From positions 2,046,001 through 2,110,000 of the forward strand of contig NZ_CP011451.1 of NCBI RefSeq assembly GCF_001007935.1: a DNA stretch of 64,000 bases, in the 5' to 3' direction. This DNA comes from Nitrosomonas communis (GTDB lineage: Bacteria > Pseudomonadota > Gammaproteobacteria > Burkholderiales > Nitrosomonadaceae). This document shows positions 28,156 through 38,235 of the stretch, one piece after another. The position numbers and the translations under genes are program-made. The number at the start of each line of letters is the position of its first letter. The stretch's first letter is position 1. The notes beneath the pieces were generated by a model. The model did not search any database. It was not told the origin of the DNA and saw nothing but the letters and a program-made list of their open reading frames with translations.

Positions 28156-29360
28156 GCAACAGTATCATTCTGGTCGTCAATGCCGGTTCATCCAGCCTGA
28201 AATTTTCAGTGTTTCGCGTAAATGGCGCTGAAAATTTACCATTGGTAATCCGCGGGCAGATGGATGGCATTGGTACTCGTCCGTATTTGAAGGTAAGAGA
28301 TGCTAACGAAACAATGCTGGTTGAATCTGATCTTACCACTTCGGAAGCGGCTACAGTTGGAGATGCCATTACGCTCGTCGGCGCCTGGCTGCGCGAGCGC
28401 TTGCAACATGAGTCGCTATTCGCCGTGGGGCATCGTGTAGTACATGGCGGTACCCAATTTTCCCATCCTGTGCTGGTTGATCGCGAGGTATTGATGGCGC
28501 TGGAGCAGTTGATTCCGCTTGCTCCTTTGCATCAACCTCATAATCTGGCTGCGATCCGCGCAATCGGCGAAAGGCAACCACAGATACCGCAGGTGGCTTG
28601 TTTCGATACGGCATTTCACCGCACCCATCCGCAGATTGCTGATCTTTATGCATTGCCTTGGAAATACTATGAATCCGGGGTGAGACACTATGGTTTCCAC
28701 GGCCTGTCATACGAATATATCGCGCTCATATTGCCGAAGATGGCTCCTGAGATTGCTAATGGACGGGTGATCGTGGCCCATCTTGGCAGTGGCGCAAGCT
28801 TATGTGCCTTGCGAGCAGGCAAAAGTATTGATTCGACTATGGGATTTTCGCCGCTTGATGGGGTGCCGATGGGGACGCGGCCGGGTGCGCTGGATCCAGG
28901 CGTATTGCTGTATCTCGTCAATCAGTGTGGCTTGTCAGGGGGCGAACTGGAAACGCTGTTATATAAAGAGTCAGGGCTGCTGGGGTTGTCTGGCATTAGC
29001 AACGATATGCGCATCCTGCTGGAAAGTCAGGAGTCACGCGCGCAATTGGCTGTGGAGTATTTCGTGCATTACACCGTCAAACAGATCGGTGCGCTTGCTG
29101 CGGTGCTCGGCGGAGTAGATGGCATCGTGTTTACAGCCGGGATTGGCGAGCATTCACCGGTGATCCGGGCACGCATTCTGCAGGCCTGTGCTTGGCTAGG
29201 TGTGTCGGTCGATACCGCCGCCAATGAGCGAAGTGACTCGTGCATCTCGTCAACAGACAGCAAGGTCTCAGCCTGGGTGATTCCTACCAATGAGGAACTG
29301 ATGATCGCGCGCCATACGCTGGCACTGATAAACAGTCGAAAGGGTGGACATGTTGAGTGA
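28152..29360 (+). CDS. ackA: Acetate kinase
   Basis: 402 residues, ASKHA fold. It makes ATP and acetate from acetyl-phosphate, the product of the operon's phosphoketolase. Seen: VVNAGSSSLKFSVF at the N-terminus, GHRVVHGG near 95, FDTAFHRTHP near 150, HYGFHGLSYEYI near 180, AHLGSGASLCA near 210, and FTAGIGEHSPVIR near 330. Its start overlaps the glgX stop (ATGA) and its end overlaps the sulP start. Together these genes form a route from glycogen to acetate with one ATP per acetyl-phosphate. No phosphotransacetylase is in the window. Confidence 0.95.
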   Translation: MSNSIILVVNAGSSSLKFSVFRVNGAENLPLVIRGQMDGIGTRPYLKVRDANETMLVESDLTTSEAATVGDAITLVGAWLRERLQHESLFAVGHRVVHGGTQFSHPVLVDREVLMALEQLIPLAPLHQPHNLAAIRAIGERQPQIPQVACFDTAFHRTHPQIADLYALPWKYYESGVRHYGFHGLSYEYIALILPKMAPEIANGRVIVAHLGSGASLCALRAGKSIDSTMGFSPLDGVPMGTRPGALDPGVLLYLVNQCGLSGGELETLLYKESGLLGLSGISNDMRILLESQESRAQLAVEYFVHYTVKQIGALAAVLGGVDGIVFTAGIGEHSPVIRARILQACAWLGVSVDTAANERSDSCISSTDSKVSAWVIPTNEELMIARHTLALINSRKGGHVE

Positions 29361-31065
29361 CTGGATCCCTCTGCTGCACGATCTACGCCAATATCGCAAG
29401 GAATGGTTTACTCGTGATGTAGTTGCTGGGCTCTCGGTTACGGCAGTACAGGTACCCACAGCGATCGCCTATGCCAATCTGGCAGGTTTTCCGCCTGAAG
29501 TCGGTCTCTATGCGAGCATACTGCCGGTGCTGATCTATGCTTTGTTTGGTTCGTCGCGACAACTTATGATCGGGCCAGATGCAGCCACTTGCGCGATGAT
29601 CGCTGCATTGCTGCTGCCGATGGCGGGCGGTGATCTGGATTATTACCTGAAGCTCTCGGCTGGCATGGCGCTCACGGCAGGCTTGCTGATGGTCTTTGGT
29701 GGCATGACCCGTATGGGTTTTATCGTGAATTTCTTCTCACGCCCAATTTTGATCGGTTTTCTCAACGGTATCGCGCTCAGCATCATTGCCGGACAACTGG
29801 GCAAGTTGCTCGGCATTACAGTGGTAAACCGGGATTTCGGACCGTCGCTAGTGGAACTGGCTGGGCGCTTCGGCGAGATGGATGGCTACAGTTTGGGTGT
29901 GGGGTGCGCTACGTTGGTGCTGCTGGTTCTGATCCAACACTATCTCCCCCGTGCGCCAGCGGCACTGATTGCGCTGCTGGTCGCCGGCCTAGCCGTATTT
30001 TTGTTGGGGTCAGATATGGGCTCGGTTAAACTGGTTGGTGAGGTTCCCTCCGGCTTGCCATCATTCTCGCTTCCGGGACTGGGTTATGAAGGTGTGCAGG
30101 GCATTTTTATAAGTGCAGTCGGTCTGGTTATCGTCTGCTTCACTAGCGGCATGCTCACTGCGCGGAGCTTTGCTGCGCGCAATGGCTATGGTATCAATGC
30201 CGATCAGGAGATGCGCGCGATCGGCTTTGCTAACATGGCATCGGGACTGTACGGCGGGTTTGCGGTCACCGGGGCTGACTCACGCACGGCAGTCAATGAG
30301 GTAAGTGGCGGCAAGACTCAACTGGTATCGGTGGTCGCTGCATTGGCTACAGCCGGGGTCGTGTTATTCTTAACGCAACCGCTGGGATACCTGCCTATCC
30401 CTGCTCTAGCTGCTGTGCTGATTTTTTCTGCTTGGGGCCTGCTGGATATTGCTGGTATAGGTCGCTTGCGCGCGATTGATCACTTCGAGTTCAGTTTGTC
30501 CCTAGTGACGACTGTTGGCGTGCTTGCTATCGGTGTGTTGCCGGGTGTAGTGCTCGCGATCACGCTGGCGCTACTCAATGTGTTTATCAAGATTTATCGA
30601 CCGGCAGATACGCTGCTGGGTATTGTACCAGGCGTGGCTGGCTACAATGACCTCAGTCTGTCGGATGATGCCCGACCGGTACCTCGCATGATGATCTACC
30701 GCTTCGATGCACCATTGCTATTTTTTAATGCCGATTATTTCAAAGCACGGGTACTGTCATTGGTAGACAGCGCTGAACCCAAACCACGCTGGTTCGTGCT
30801 CAACGCTGAATCCATCAGCCAACTTGATATTACCGGGGCACAGGCTGTCGATGATCTGGCCACCGAGCTGCAGAACCGTGGTGTGCGTCTAGCCGTTGCC
30901 CGACCAAAGTTGTATATGCGTAAGTACGGACAACCAATGGGGCTGGGTAAGAAAATTGGTGCGGAAAATATTTTCTATTCCGTCCATTCTGCAGTTGAAA
31001 CTATTCTGGCAAGAGAAGCGCAAGCGCATAAAACAGTGCCTCACGATGTTCAAAATGACCGGTAA
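29350..31065 (+). CDS. SulP-family anion permease with STAS domain
   Basis: About 571 residues; starts inside the end of ackA (ATG 29350 after AAAGGGTGG; a GTG at 29344 is possible). Ten or more membrane helices span roughly residues 25-430, with SulP signatures PTAIAYANLAGFPPEVGLYAS near 40 and ADSRTAVNEVSGGKTQ near 320, followed by a cytoplasmic STAS domain (about 440-560, with INAES-like VLNAESISQLDITGAQ). SulP proteins import sulfate, bicarbonate or other anions, usually with H+ or Na+. In an autotroph bicarbonate is an attractive cargo, but the sequence does not decide. Being coupled to acetate kinase also allows organic anion transport. Confidence 0.88.
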   Translation: MLSDWIPLLHDLRQYRKEWFTRDVVAGLSVTAVQVPTAIAYANLAGFPPEVGLYASILPVLIYALFGSSRQLMIGPDAATCAMIAALLLPMAGGDLDYYLKLSAGMALTAGLLMVFGGMTRMGFIVNFFSRPILIGFLNGIALSIIAGQLGKLLGITVVNRDFGPSLVELAGRFGEMDGYSLGVGCATLVLLVLIQHYLPRAPAALIALLVAGLAVFLLGSDMGSVKLVGEVPSGLPSFSLPGLGYEGVQGIFISAVGLVIVCFTSGMLTARSFAARNGYGINADQEMRAIGFANMASGLYGGFAVTGADSRTAVNEVSGGKTQLVSVVAALATAGVVLFLTQPLGYLPIPALAAVLIFSAWGLLDIAGIGRLRAIDHFEFSLSLVTTVGVLAIGVLPGVVLAITLALLNVFIKIYRPADTLLGIVPGVAGYNDLSLSDDARPVPRMMIYRFDAPLLFFNADYFKARVLSLVDSAEPKPRWFVLNAESISQLDITGAQAVDDLATELQNRGVRLAVARPKLYMRKYGQPMGLGKKIGAENIFYSVHSAVETILAREAQAHKTVPHDVQNDR

Positions 31066-31097
31066 CAGTCAATCATCACTAAAAGGAATAATTAAGC

Positions 31098-31946
31098 ATG
31101 AAAAAAGCACATATTCATGAATCTCCAGAACAGCGTGCAGACATACCTAGCAAGAAATCTAGCAAGAACAAGCTCAAACGCAAGGATTATGAAAAGGCTC
31201 TGCTCAGTTTGCAGGCGAAACTATGTTCTGTGCAGGATTGGGTTATCGCTACAGGGCAACGCATCATTCTCGTATTTGAGGGGCGCGATGCGGCAGGCAA
31301 AGGCGGTACCATCAAGGCGATTACTGAACGTGTGAGTCCGCGTGTATTCAGGGTGGTCGCTTTGCCAGCCCCCTCCGACCGCGAGAAATCGCAGATGTAT
31401 ATCCAGCGCTACATGGGGCATTTTCCCGCGGCAGGTGAGATTGTTATTTTTGATCGCAGTTGGTACAACCGCGCTGGTGTCGAGCATGTGATGGGTTTCT
31501 GTACCGAAGCCCAGCATCGTCGTTTTCTGGAACTGTGCCCATTCTTCGAGAAGCAAATTGTGGATAATGGCATCTATCTGCTCAAGTATTGGCTGGAGGT
31601 CAGTGATGAAGAACAGGAGCGCCGCTTTCATGCACGCATAGATGATCCTGTGCGTCAGTGGAAATTGTCACCGATGGACTTGCCTTCGCGTGAGCGCTGG
31701 TATGACTATTCACGCGCGCGTGATGAGATGTTGGCAGCTACTGACACCGATTTTGCACCTTGGCACATCGTGCGTTCCGACGACAAAAAGCGTGCGCGCC
31801 TGAATTTAATTGGTCATCTACTGAAGCAGATCCCTTATGAGCCCATAGCTCATAAGAAAGTTAAATTACCTAAACGCATGACAAAGAACGCCTATGACGA
31901 TGAAGCAACCATGGTAAATCGGCGTTGGATCCCGGAAATTTACTGA
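31098..31946 (+). CDS. ppk2: Polyphosphate kinase 2 (PPK2, class I-like)
   Basis: 282 residues. PPK2 transfers phosphate between polyphosphate and nucleoside diphosphates, usually favouring NTP formation from polyphosphate. Seen: basic N-terminal tail, Walker A FEGRDAAGKGGTIKAI near residue 60, Walker B IFDRSWYNRAGVEHVMGF near 115, lid segment DPVRQWKLSPMDLPSRERW near 185, and WHIVRSDDKKRARLN near 230. Length and the SPMDLPS segment point to one-domain class I. Last gene of the xfp operon, 32 bp after sulP, AAAGGAA before the ATG. It fits an operon devoted to ATP supply from stored reserves. Confidence 0.9.
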   Translation: MKKAHIHESPEQRADIPSKKSSKNKLKRKDYEKALLSLQAKLCSVQDWVIATGQRIILVFEGRDAAGKGGTIKAITERVSPRVFRVVALPAPSDREKSQMYIQRYMGHFPAAGEIVIFDRSWYNRAGVEHVMGFCTEAQHRRFLELCPFFEKQIVDNGIYLLKYWLEVSDEEQERRFHARIDDPVRQWKLSPMDLPSRERWYDYSRARDEMLAATDTDFAPWHIVRSDDKKRARLNLIGHLLKQIPYEPIAHKKVKLPKRMTKNAYDDEATMVNRRWIPEIY

Positions 31947-31950
31947 GATC

Positions 31951-31966
31951 TACGTATTTATACGTA
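31951..31966 (+). promoter_or_regulatory. Recurrent palindrome upstream of the RND efflux operon
   Basis: TACGTATTTATACGTA, only 4 bp after the ppk2 stop, followed by TTCTTTTAAT. TAATAA lies at 31987-31992, exactly 20 nt after the palindrome, the same distance as at 42904 and 58281. The adaptor gene starts at 32090. Confidence 0.65.
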
Positions 31967-32089
31967 TTCTTTTAATGAGCAGATTTTAATAATCTATTTA
32001 AACATCATAGATGATTAAAAGAGAGCATCCGGTTTCTGTACATTATTTTGTTCTCGGTGTGTCAAACGGCGATCTCAAGGAGCTTTCTT

Positions 32090-33271
32090 ATGTATGTACG
32101 CGTTCTGATTGTTTTTTTTGTTCTTGCTGCTTTCCTCATACAAAGCGGCTGCTCCCAGGAAGCATCCGCCCCACAGCAGCGGCCGGCACCTGAAGTGACC
32201 GTGATCACTGTGACCCCGCAGGATATTCCCTATACCCCTAGCTTCGTCGCGCAGACTGAAAGTTCGCGCCAGGTGGACATTGTTGCCCGCATTTCAGGTT
32301 TTCTCGACCGCATTGCTTACCAGGAAGGTGATTTGGTGAAAGAGGGGCAATTACTGTTTCAACTCGATCAAAAACCATTTAAGGCTGAGTTAGAAGCTGC
32401 TCGTGGAGTACTGCAAGCGCAGCAGGCAAGGTTTAAGACGGCTGGCGCCAATCTTAAGCGTGTAAAACCGCTTGCTGAACAGAACGCACTTTCACAGGCT
32501 GATCTGGATCGAGCACAGGGAGAATTTGATGCAGCGAAGGCAGCCGTGTTCTCAGCAAGCGCGAATGTGAAGCAAGCTGAGCTGAACCTTGGCTATACCA
32601 CCATCCGTGCTCCAGTGACGGGCCTTGCAAGCCGCTCACTCCAGCGTGAAGGTACGTATGTGAATGCGATGGCGGAGACTGCTAAACTCACCTATGTCGC
32701 TGCGATTGATCCGATCTGGGTCACGTTTAGTGTTTCGCAGAATCAGATGGCTCGCATTCGCGAAGAAAGCCAAAAAGGATCGATCATTCGACCTAAGAGC
32801 CAGGATTACGAGGTGGAGCTTGTTCTTCCTGATGGAAAACCATTTGCGGAAAGAGGAAGGATTAACTTTGCCGATCCATCGTTCAGTCAGGATACCGGTT
32901 CTTTCATGGTGCGTGCGGTGCTGCCAAATCCTGATAGGGAACTCCGTCCAGGCATGTTTGTAACGGCATACGTGAAGGGGGGGCTGCGGCCAAATGCAAT
33001 CGTGGTACCACAGCTTTCAGTGCAGCAGGGGTCGAACGGTCATATCGTATACGTGATTAAGCCGGACGGTACAGCAGAAGTGAGGCCGGTAGTGGTGGGT
33101 GACTATGAGGGCGAAAAAGACATTGTGATCCTGAGCGGACTACAGGCCGGCGACCAGCTTGTGGTAGAAGGCATGCTCAAGGTGGTTCCTGGTCAACCGG
33201 TTAAGATCGTAGAGCCATCAGGGGATAACGATAAAGCAGCAGCCAGGCCTGATGTGGTCGCACAGGAATAG
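32090..33271 (+). CDS. RND efflux periplasmic adaptor (AcrA/MexA type) lipoprotein
   Basis: About 393 residues from ATG 32090 (CAAGGAG 7 nt upstream; the frame is open from 32048). Signal peptide with lipobox LIQSGC. Adaptor architecture is clear: beta-barrel strands, lipoyl half-motifs VDIVARISGFLDRIAYQEGDLVKEGQLLF and TTIRAPVTGLASRS on either side of an alpha-hairpin (about 90-150), and a membrane-proximal domain with RPGMFVTAYVKGGL. It links the inner-membrane pump to the outer-membrane channel encoded next. First gene of the three-gene operon; 12 bp to the pump gene. Confidence 0.92.
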   Translation: MYVRVLIVFFVLAAFLIQSGCSQEASAPQQRPAPEVTVITVTPQDIPYTPSFVAQTESSRQVDIVARISGFLDRIAYQEGDLVKEGQLLFQLDQKPFKAELEAARGVLQAQQARFKTAGANLKRVKPLAEQNALSQADLDRAQGEFDAAKAAVFSASANVKQAELNLGYTTIRAPVTGLASRSLQREGTYVNAMAETAKLTYVAAIDPIWVTFSVSQNQMARIREESQKGSIIRPKSQDYEVELVLPDGKPFAERGRINFADPSFSQDTGSFMVRAVLPNPDRELRPGMFVTAYVKGGLRPNAIVVPQLSVQQGSNGHIVYVIKPDGTAEVRPVVVGDYEGEKDIVILSGLQAGDQLVVEGMLKVVPGQPVKIVEPSGDNDKAAARPDVVAQE

Positions 33272-33283
33272 GCGGATAATTTC

Positions 33284-36200
33284 ATGTTTACTCACTTTTT
33301 TATCGATCGACCGATTCTCTCAGCCGTTATTTCGATCCTGATCGTGCTTGCTGGTGCGGTGTCAATGTCCGTTTCACCCATCGAGCAGTATCCTGACATG
33401 GCGCCTCCACAGGTAACAATCGATGCGCGCTATCCTGGCGCCACTGCCGAGGTGATCGCGAACAACGTGGCAGCACCCATTGAGGCGCAGCTGAACGGGT
33501 TGGACAATTTACTCTATTTCTATTCAACCAGTTCTTCCAGCGGGAATGTTCAAATTACCGTAGTGTTCAATCAGGGCAGCAATTCAGATATCAATCAGGT
33601 CAATGTACAGAACCGCCTGAGTCAGGCGATGCCTCAGTTACCTCAGGTAGTGGTTGAGCAGGGAATTACGGTAGACAAGAAATCGCCTAGCATCATGATG
33701 GTAGTCTCAGTTTACTCACCCGATGAACGCTACGATGCTGCCTATATCGCAAACTATACCAATCTTTATGTGCTGGAGGAATTGAAGCGCGTGCCCGGGG
33801 CGAATCGTGCGAAGGCCTTCGGCCTGCCTGATATCGCAATGCGCGTGTGGTTACAACCTGACCGCATGGCCCAGCTCGGCATCACAGTGAACGAAGTGAG
33901 TAATGCAATCAGAAGCCAGAACCAGACCTTTGGTATCGGTCAGCTCGGCGCTCCACCGGTGCCGCCTTCAGTAGAGCAGCAGTATGTCGTAACTGCACAG
34001 GGTTTACTCATTAAACCAGAGGAATTTGAGAACATCATCGTCCGCACTGCGAAAGAAGGTTCCGCTATCGTCCGTATCAAGGATATTGGACGAGTCGAAC
34101 TTTCCCAACGGGATTACTCTATGCCCAGCCGCATGAACGGCAAGACTTCGACTACTATCGGTGTCTATCAGCAGCCAGGTGCGAACGCAGTTGAAACTGC
34201 GGAGGGTGTGCGCAAAAAGATGGAAGAACTGAAAGCGAAATTCCCCACTGGCCTGGATTACAAGATTGTGCTCGATACGAGCCAGTTCACGCTTTATTCA
34301 ATTGACAAGGTGGTGCATACCTTTTTCGAAGCAGTAGTGCTAGTGGTGCTGGTAGTATTTGTCTTTCTGCAATCGTTACGGGCGACTGTCATTCCCATCC
34401 TGGCAGTGCCGGTATCCATCGTGGGAACTTTTGTTGGCATGTATCTGTTCGGATTTTCAGTCAACATGCTCACCATGTTCGGTATGATTCTGGCAATCGG
34501 TCTGGTAGTGGATGATGCCATCGTAGTGGTCGAGAATGTCGAGACAAATATCACTAAGAAAGGGCTCACGCCATTGGCTGCCGCAAAGGAGGCGATGACA
34601 GAAATTGCAGGTGCGCTGATCTCGATCGTGCTTGTACTGCTTGCCGTTTTCTTGCCGGTTGCATTTCTCGGTGGGATGACTGGGCTGCTATATAAGCAGT
34701 TTGCGATTACCATTGCAATCTCGATGGTGATCTCGGGCATTATGGCGCTGACCTTGTCGCCAGCATTGGCCGCAATCATTATTAAAGCGCATCACGGCAA
34801 GAAAAACCGGTTCTTCCAGGCGTTCGAAAATGGGTTTACCTCTCTCCAGCGTGGGTTTCTGGGGGGGGTTGCCCGCGTCATACAATTATGGCCGGTTTCA
34901 CTCATTATGTTCGGTGCTGTGGTGATTGGTATTCTGGTGATGTTTCGTATCCTGCCGGCAAGCTTTGTGCCCGATGAGGATCAGGGTTATTTCTTTGTGC
35001 TCGCGCAGGTTTCTGATACGGCGAGTATGAATGTCACGAGCCGCTTCAGCCAGGAACTGGAGCAGATTTTGCTCGGGGATCCGGCGGTACAGGATGTCGG
35101 TACGGTGAACGGCTACAGTTTCGTTGATAACCAGCAGAACAATAGTGCTGCGCTCATGTTTGCTCTGTTGAAACCTTTTGAAGAGCGCAAGGACCCTAGT
35201 CTGCTGTCGTTCGATACATTAAAGCGGCTCAATGCGCAATTTGCGACACTCAAGGACGGTAAGGCCTTCGCGGTTAATCCTCCCTCGATTCCCGGCCTGG
35301 GCACGACTGGAGGTTTCGAGTTTTACATTCAAAATCGCGGATCAGGTGATCCACGTGCAACAGACGCAGCCCTCAAGGCATTTCTTGCACAAGCGCGTGC
35401 GCGTAAGGAATTGCAGGCAGTGAACACGACATTCAGTGCAAACAGCCAGCAGCTCTTCGTCGATCTCGATCGCAATAAAGCCGAAGTGCTGGGTGTGCAC
35501 GTGGCCGATGTCTTCAACACGATGCAGGCTTACTTCGGTTCTCAAGTGGCTGGACAGTTCGCACAGTTCAGCCGCGTATGGTTTGTTATCATTCAGGCAG
35601 ACGCGAACTACCGGGCAAACCCGGAGGATTTCAATAAAGTATTCGTGCGCTCATCGAGTGGTGCTAACGTCCCGCTGTCGGCGCTGATTACAACGCGCTA
35701 TATTGTCTCACCGAAGCTGGTGACACGCTTCAACGCTTTTCCGGCAGTTAAGATTACTGGCAGCCAGGCTCCAGGCTATAGCTCAGGAGATGCTATCCGG
35801 GTGATGGAAGAAGTGGCGCACGAGACACTGCCTGGTGATTTTGCTTATTCCTGGGCAGGGCAGGCATTAGAGGAGAAAGGCGCGGGTGGTACTTCCTCAT
35901 CGGCTTTCATCTTTGGCCTCATTGTGGTGTTTTTGCTTCTTGCGGCACAGTTTGAGAAGTGGACGCTTCCCATAGCAGTGGTGCTGACAGTTCCTTTCGC
36001 GGTATTGGGCGCACTGCTGCTGACCTGGCTGCTAGGACTCGAGAACGATGTTTATTTTCAGGTCGGTCTGGTGACGCTGGTCGGCTTGTCTGCAAAAAAT
36101 GCGATTCTGATCTGTGAGTTTGCCATCGAACGCGTCCGACACGGTATGCCAGCACGAGAGGCTGCTATTGAGGCCGCCGGGCTTCGATTACGTGCGATTG

Positions 36201-36502
36201 TAATGACATCTTTTGCATTCATTCTCGGCTGTGTGCCGCTTGCGATTGCGACCGGACCGGGTGCAAACAGCCTGCGTGCAATTGGCACCGGGGTAATTGG
36301 AGGAATGCTCGCTTCTACATTGATTGCAATTTTCTTTGTGCCGCTGTTTTTCTGGTTGCTGGAATCGATGAGCGCAAAATTTGCCAGCAAGAAAGAGAGG
36401 GGTGATGGACAAGATAACAAGGATGAGAGTGTGCTCGTGCCGGTGCCTGCTCCTGCTCATGTTTCCGAAGAAGAACCGCCTATCAAACGGGTGGATAAAT
36501 AA
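33284..36502 (+). CDS. RND multidrug efflux pump, inner-membrane subunit (HAE1, AcrB-like)
   Basis: 1072 residues, the expected size. The N-terminus MFTHFFIDRPILSAVISILIVLAG and twelve membrane segments with two large periplasmic loops match the HAE1 family. The proton-relay acidic pair is in GLVVDDAIVVVENVE (near residue 405), and a family signature GGMTGLLYKQFAITIAISM follows. The C-terminal half has the mirrored FQVGLVTLVGLSAKNAILICEFA. It exports drugs, dyes, solvents or bile-like compounds, driven by protons; substrate range is unknown. The last codon touches the outer-membrane gene (stop and ATG adjacent), indicating coupled expression. Confidence 0.95.
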   Translation: MFTHFFIDRPILSAVISILIVLAGAVSMSVSPIEQYPDMAPPQVTIDARYPGATAEVIANNVAAPIEAQLNGLDNLLYFYSTSSSSGNVQITVVFNQGSNSDINQVNVQNRLSQAMPQLPQVVVEQGITVDKKSPSIMMVVSVYSPDERYDAAYIANYTNLYVLEELKRVPGANRAKAFGLPDIAMRVWLQPDRMAQLGITVNEVSNAIRSQNQTFGIGQLGAPPVPPSVEQQYVVTAQGLLIKPEEFENIIVRTAKEGSAIVRIKDIGRVELSQRDYSMPSRMNGKTSTTIGVYQQPGANAVETAEGVRKKMEELKAKFPTGLDYKIVLDTSQFTLYSIDKVVHTFFEAVVLVVLVVFVFLQSLRATVIPILAVPVSIVGTFVGMYLFGFSVNMLTMFGMILAIGLVVDDAIVVVENVETNITKKGLTPLAAAKEAMTEIAGALISIVLVLLAVFLPVAFLGGMTGLLYKQFAITIAISMVISGIMALTLSPALAAIIIKAHHGKKNRFFQAFENGFTSLQRGFLGGVARVIQLWPVSLIMFGAVVIGILVMFRILPASFVPDEDQGYFFVLAQVSDTASMNVTSRFSQELEQILLGDPAVQDVGTVNGYSFVDNQQNNSAALMFALLKPFEERKDPSLLSFDTLKRLNAQFATLKDGKAFAVNPPSIPGLGTTGGFEFYIQNRGSGDPRATDAALKAFLAQARARKELQAVNTTFSANSQQLFVDLDRNKAEVLGVHVADVFNTMQAYFGSQVAGQFAQFSRVWFVIIQADANYRANPEDFNKVFVRSSSGANVPLSALITTRYIVSPKLVTRFNAFPAVKITGSQAPGYSSGDAIRVMEEVAHETLPGDFAYSWAGQALEEKGAGGTSSSAFIFGLIVVFLLLAAQFEKWTLPIAVVLTVPFAVLGALLLTWLLGLENDVYFQVGLVTLVGLSAKNAILICEFAIERVRHGMPAREAAIEAAGLRLRAIVMTSFAFILGCVPLAIATGPGANSLRAIGTGVIGGMLASTLIAIFFVPLFFWLLESMSAKFASKKERGDGQDNKDESVLVPVPAPAHVSEEEPPIKRVDK

Positions 36503-37963
36503 ATGAACTACATTATTCTTCCTTTGTTCGCGGCCACACTCCTCAGCGCATGTGCGGTGGGACCTGACTATCGGCGTCCAGTAATTGAGACACCTGAGAA
36601 ATGGCGGGTTGATTATCCGCAAGCAGCGGAAGTGACAAATGTCGGATGGTGGACCCAATTTGGCGATCCAGCGCTTAATGCACTGATCGAAACGGCGTTG
36701 AATGAAAATCGCGATATCCAGGCGGCGGCTGCTCGAGTGGATCAATTCATCGGCGCGCTGCAAGCTACCCGCGCACAGTTCTTTCCGCAGATCGGCTATA
36801 GCGCGACTATAAGCCGTAACCGTGCTACGGAAGAGTTAGCCGTCCTTCCACCCGGTAACGACCCTTACTTTTCGCTTTACCGAGGGGCACTCAATGCGTC
36901 ATGGCAGATCGACCTGTTCGGACGCATCCGCCGTCAGAGCGAGGCAGCCCAGGCACAAATATTCGCGAGCGAGCAGGGTCGCAGAGGGGTGATTCTTTCA
37001 GTCGTGACAAGTGTGGCTGCAAGTTACATCGGCCTGCGTGCGCTTGACCGGCAGCTTGAGATTGCCCGCGCCAGCGCAGCGAACTATGCGGAGACGATGA
37101 GGATCTTTGACCTCCGCTACCAATGGGGTGTTGTGTCACAGACGGAACTCTCCCAGATACAATCGCAATACCAGCTTGCACTTGCAACCATTCCGGGTAT
37201 CGAGCAACAGATTGTTGCGCAGGAGAATCTTATCTCGATCCTGCTAGGCCGTAACCCTGAAACGATTCCACGCGGCAGTACTATCGATGAACTCATTGCA
37301 CCGATAGTTCCACCTGATTTACCTTCAACACTGCTCGAACGTCGACCCGATATTGTGGAGGCGGAACAAAATCTTGTAGCCACCAATGCAAATGTTGGGG
37401 TGGCAAGGTCGCTATATTATCCGACTATCACACTCACGGGTCTGCTTGGCTCAGCAAGCACTGCATTCGGCAATTTCCTCACGGGACCAGCCAGCACCTG
37501 GACAGTCGCTGCCGGGCTCTTAGGACCGATCTTTACTTTTGGCAATATCACGGGACAGGTGAGAGCAGCCGAAGCAGCCCAGCGCGAAGCGATCGCTTTT
37601 TACCAGGCGATCATTCTCAACGCTTTCCGCGAGACGAATGATGCACTCATTGGTGCAGTGAAGAAACGGGAGGAAGCAGAGGCTCAGGCAAAACGCGTCG
37701 TGGCGCTTAAGGAATATGCTCGCCTCTCTCGGGCCAAATTCGACAATGGTTATGCGGGTTATCTTGAGGTACTCTTCGCGGAGAACCTGCTTTTCGATGT
37801 AGAGCTTGCTGCAGTGCGCTCGAAAGCTGATCGTTACACCGAGCTCGTGAATGTCTACAAGGCAACAGGCGGCGGTTGGGTTGACGAAGCTGAGCAGCTC
37901 ACACCGAAGCCCCAGCTAAAGGGAGTGCAACCGGTACTAGAAGGAAATATATTGGCCCCCTAG
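36503..37963 (+). CDS. Outer-membrane efflux channel lipoprotein (NodT/OprM type)
   Basis: 486 residues; signal with lipobox LLSAC and the typical mature start AVGPDYRRPVIETPEKWR. TolC-like repeats form a trimeric beta-barrel and alpha-tunnel: two copies of the OEP domain (about 60-250 and 280-460), with family segments WWTQFGDPALNALIETALNENRDI and LLERRPDIVEAEQNLVATNANVGVARS. Starts immediately after the pump gene. No separate regulator is adjacent, which makes the upstream palindrome the main visible control. Confidence 0.93.
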   Translation: MNYIILPLFAATLLSACAVGPDYRRPVIETPEKWRVDYPQAAEVTNVGWWTQFGDPALNALIETALNENRDIQAAAARVDQFIGALQATRAQFFPQIGYSATISRNRATEELAVLPPGNDPYFSLYRGALNASWQIDLFGRIRRQSEAAQAQIFASEQGRRGVILSVVTSVAASYIGLRALDRQLEIARASAANYAETMRIFDLRYQWGVVSQTELSQIQSQYQLALATIPGIEQQIVAQENLISILLGRNPETIPRGSTIDELIAPIVPPDLPSTLLERRPDIVEAEQNLVATNANVGVARSLYYPTITLTGLLGSASTAFGNFLTGPASTWTVAAGLLGPIFTFGNITGQVRAAEAAQREAIAFYQAIILNAFRETNDALIGAVKKREEAEAQAKRVVALKEYARLSRAKFDNGYAGYLEVLFAENLLFDVELAAVRSKADRYTELVNVYKATGGGWVDEAEQLTPKPQLKGVQPVLEGNILAP

Positions 37964-38235
37964 AGGAGAGATTTAATAACATTATGTGATTGAAATTCTA
38001 GAATTGAGAGGAGACTGACTCATCTTATGCTAAATAGATCATAGAATTTTAGTTTATTAGTAGCTATGACAACCAAATTTAGTACCAAACGGTTAAATTT
38101 CTGATGAAAAAGGCTATTTATTTTTCTACATATTGTGAATTTTCCAGTTACTATACGATAAAAGAATATGCGGAAAGCATCAAAAAGATGATTTTATACA
38201 GCTTTTAGATAGAACATGATCAAAGGAGACAAGTT

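Noticed and set aside
31951..31966. The palindrome as a rho-independent terminator of ppk2
   Set aside because: The dyad is followed by a T-rich run, but the stem is A/T-rich, copies occur far from gene ends, and a -10-like box follows at fixed spacing; promoter use is more consistent.
34294..34779. 161-codon minus-strand frame inside the RND pump gene
   Set aside because: Fully inside a well-conserved gene, Ser/Thr/Met-rich, no ribosome site.
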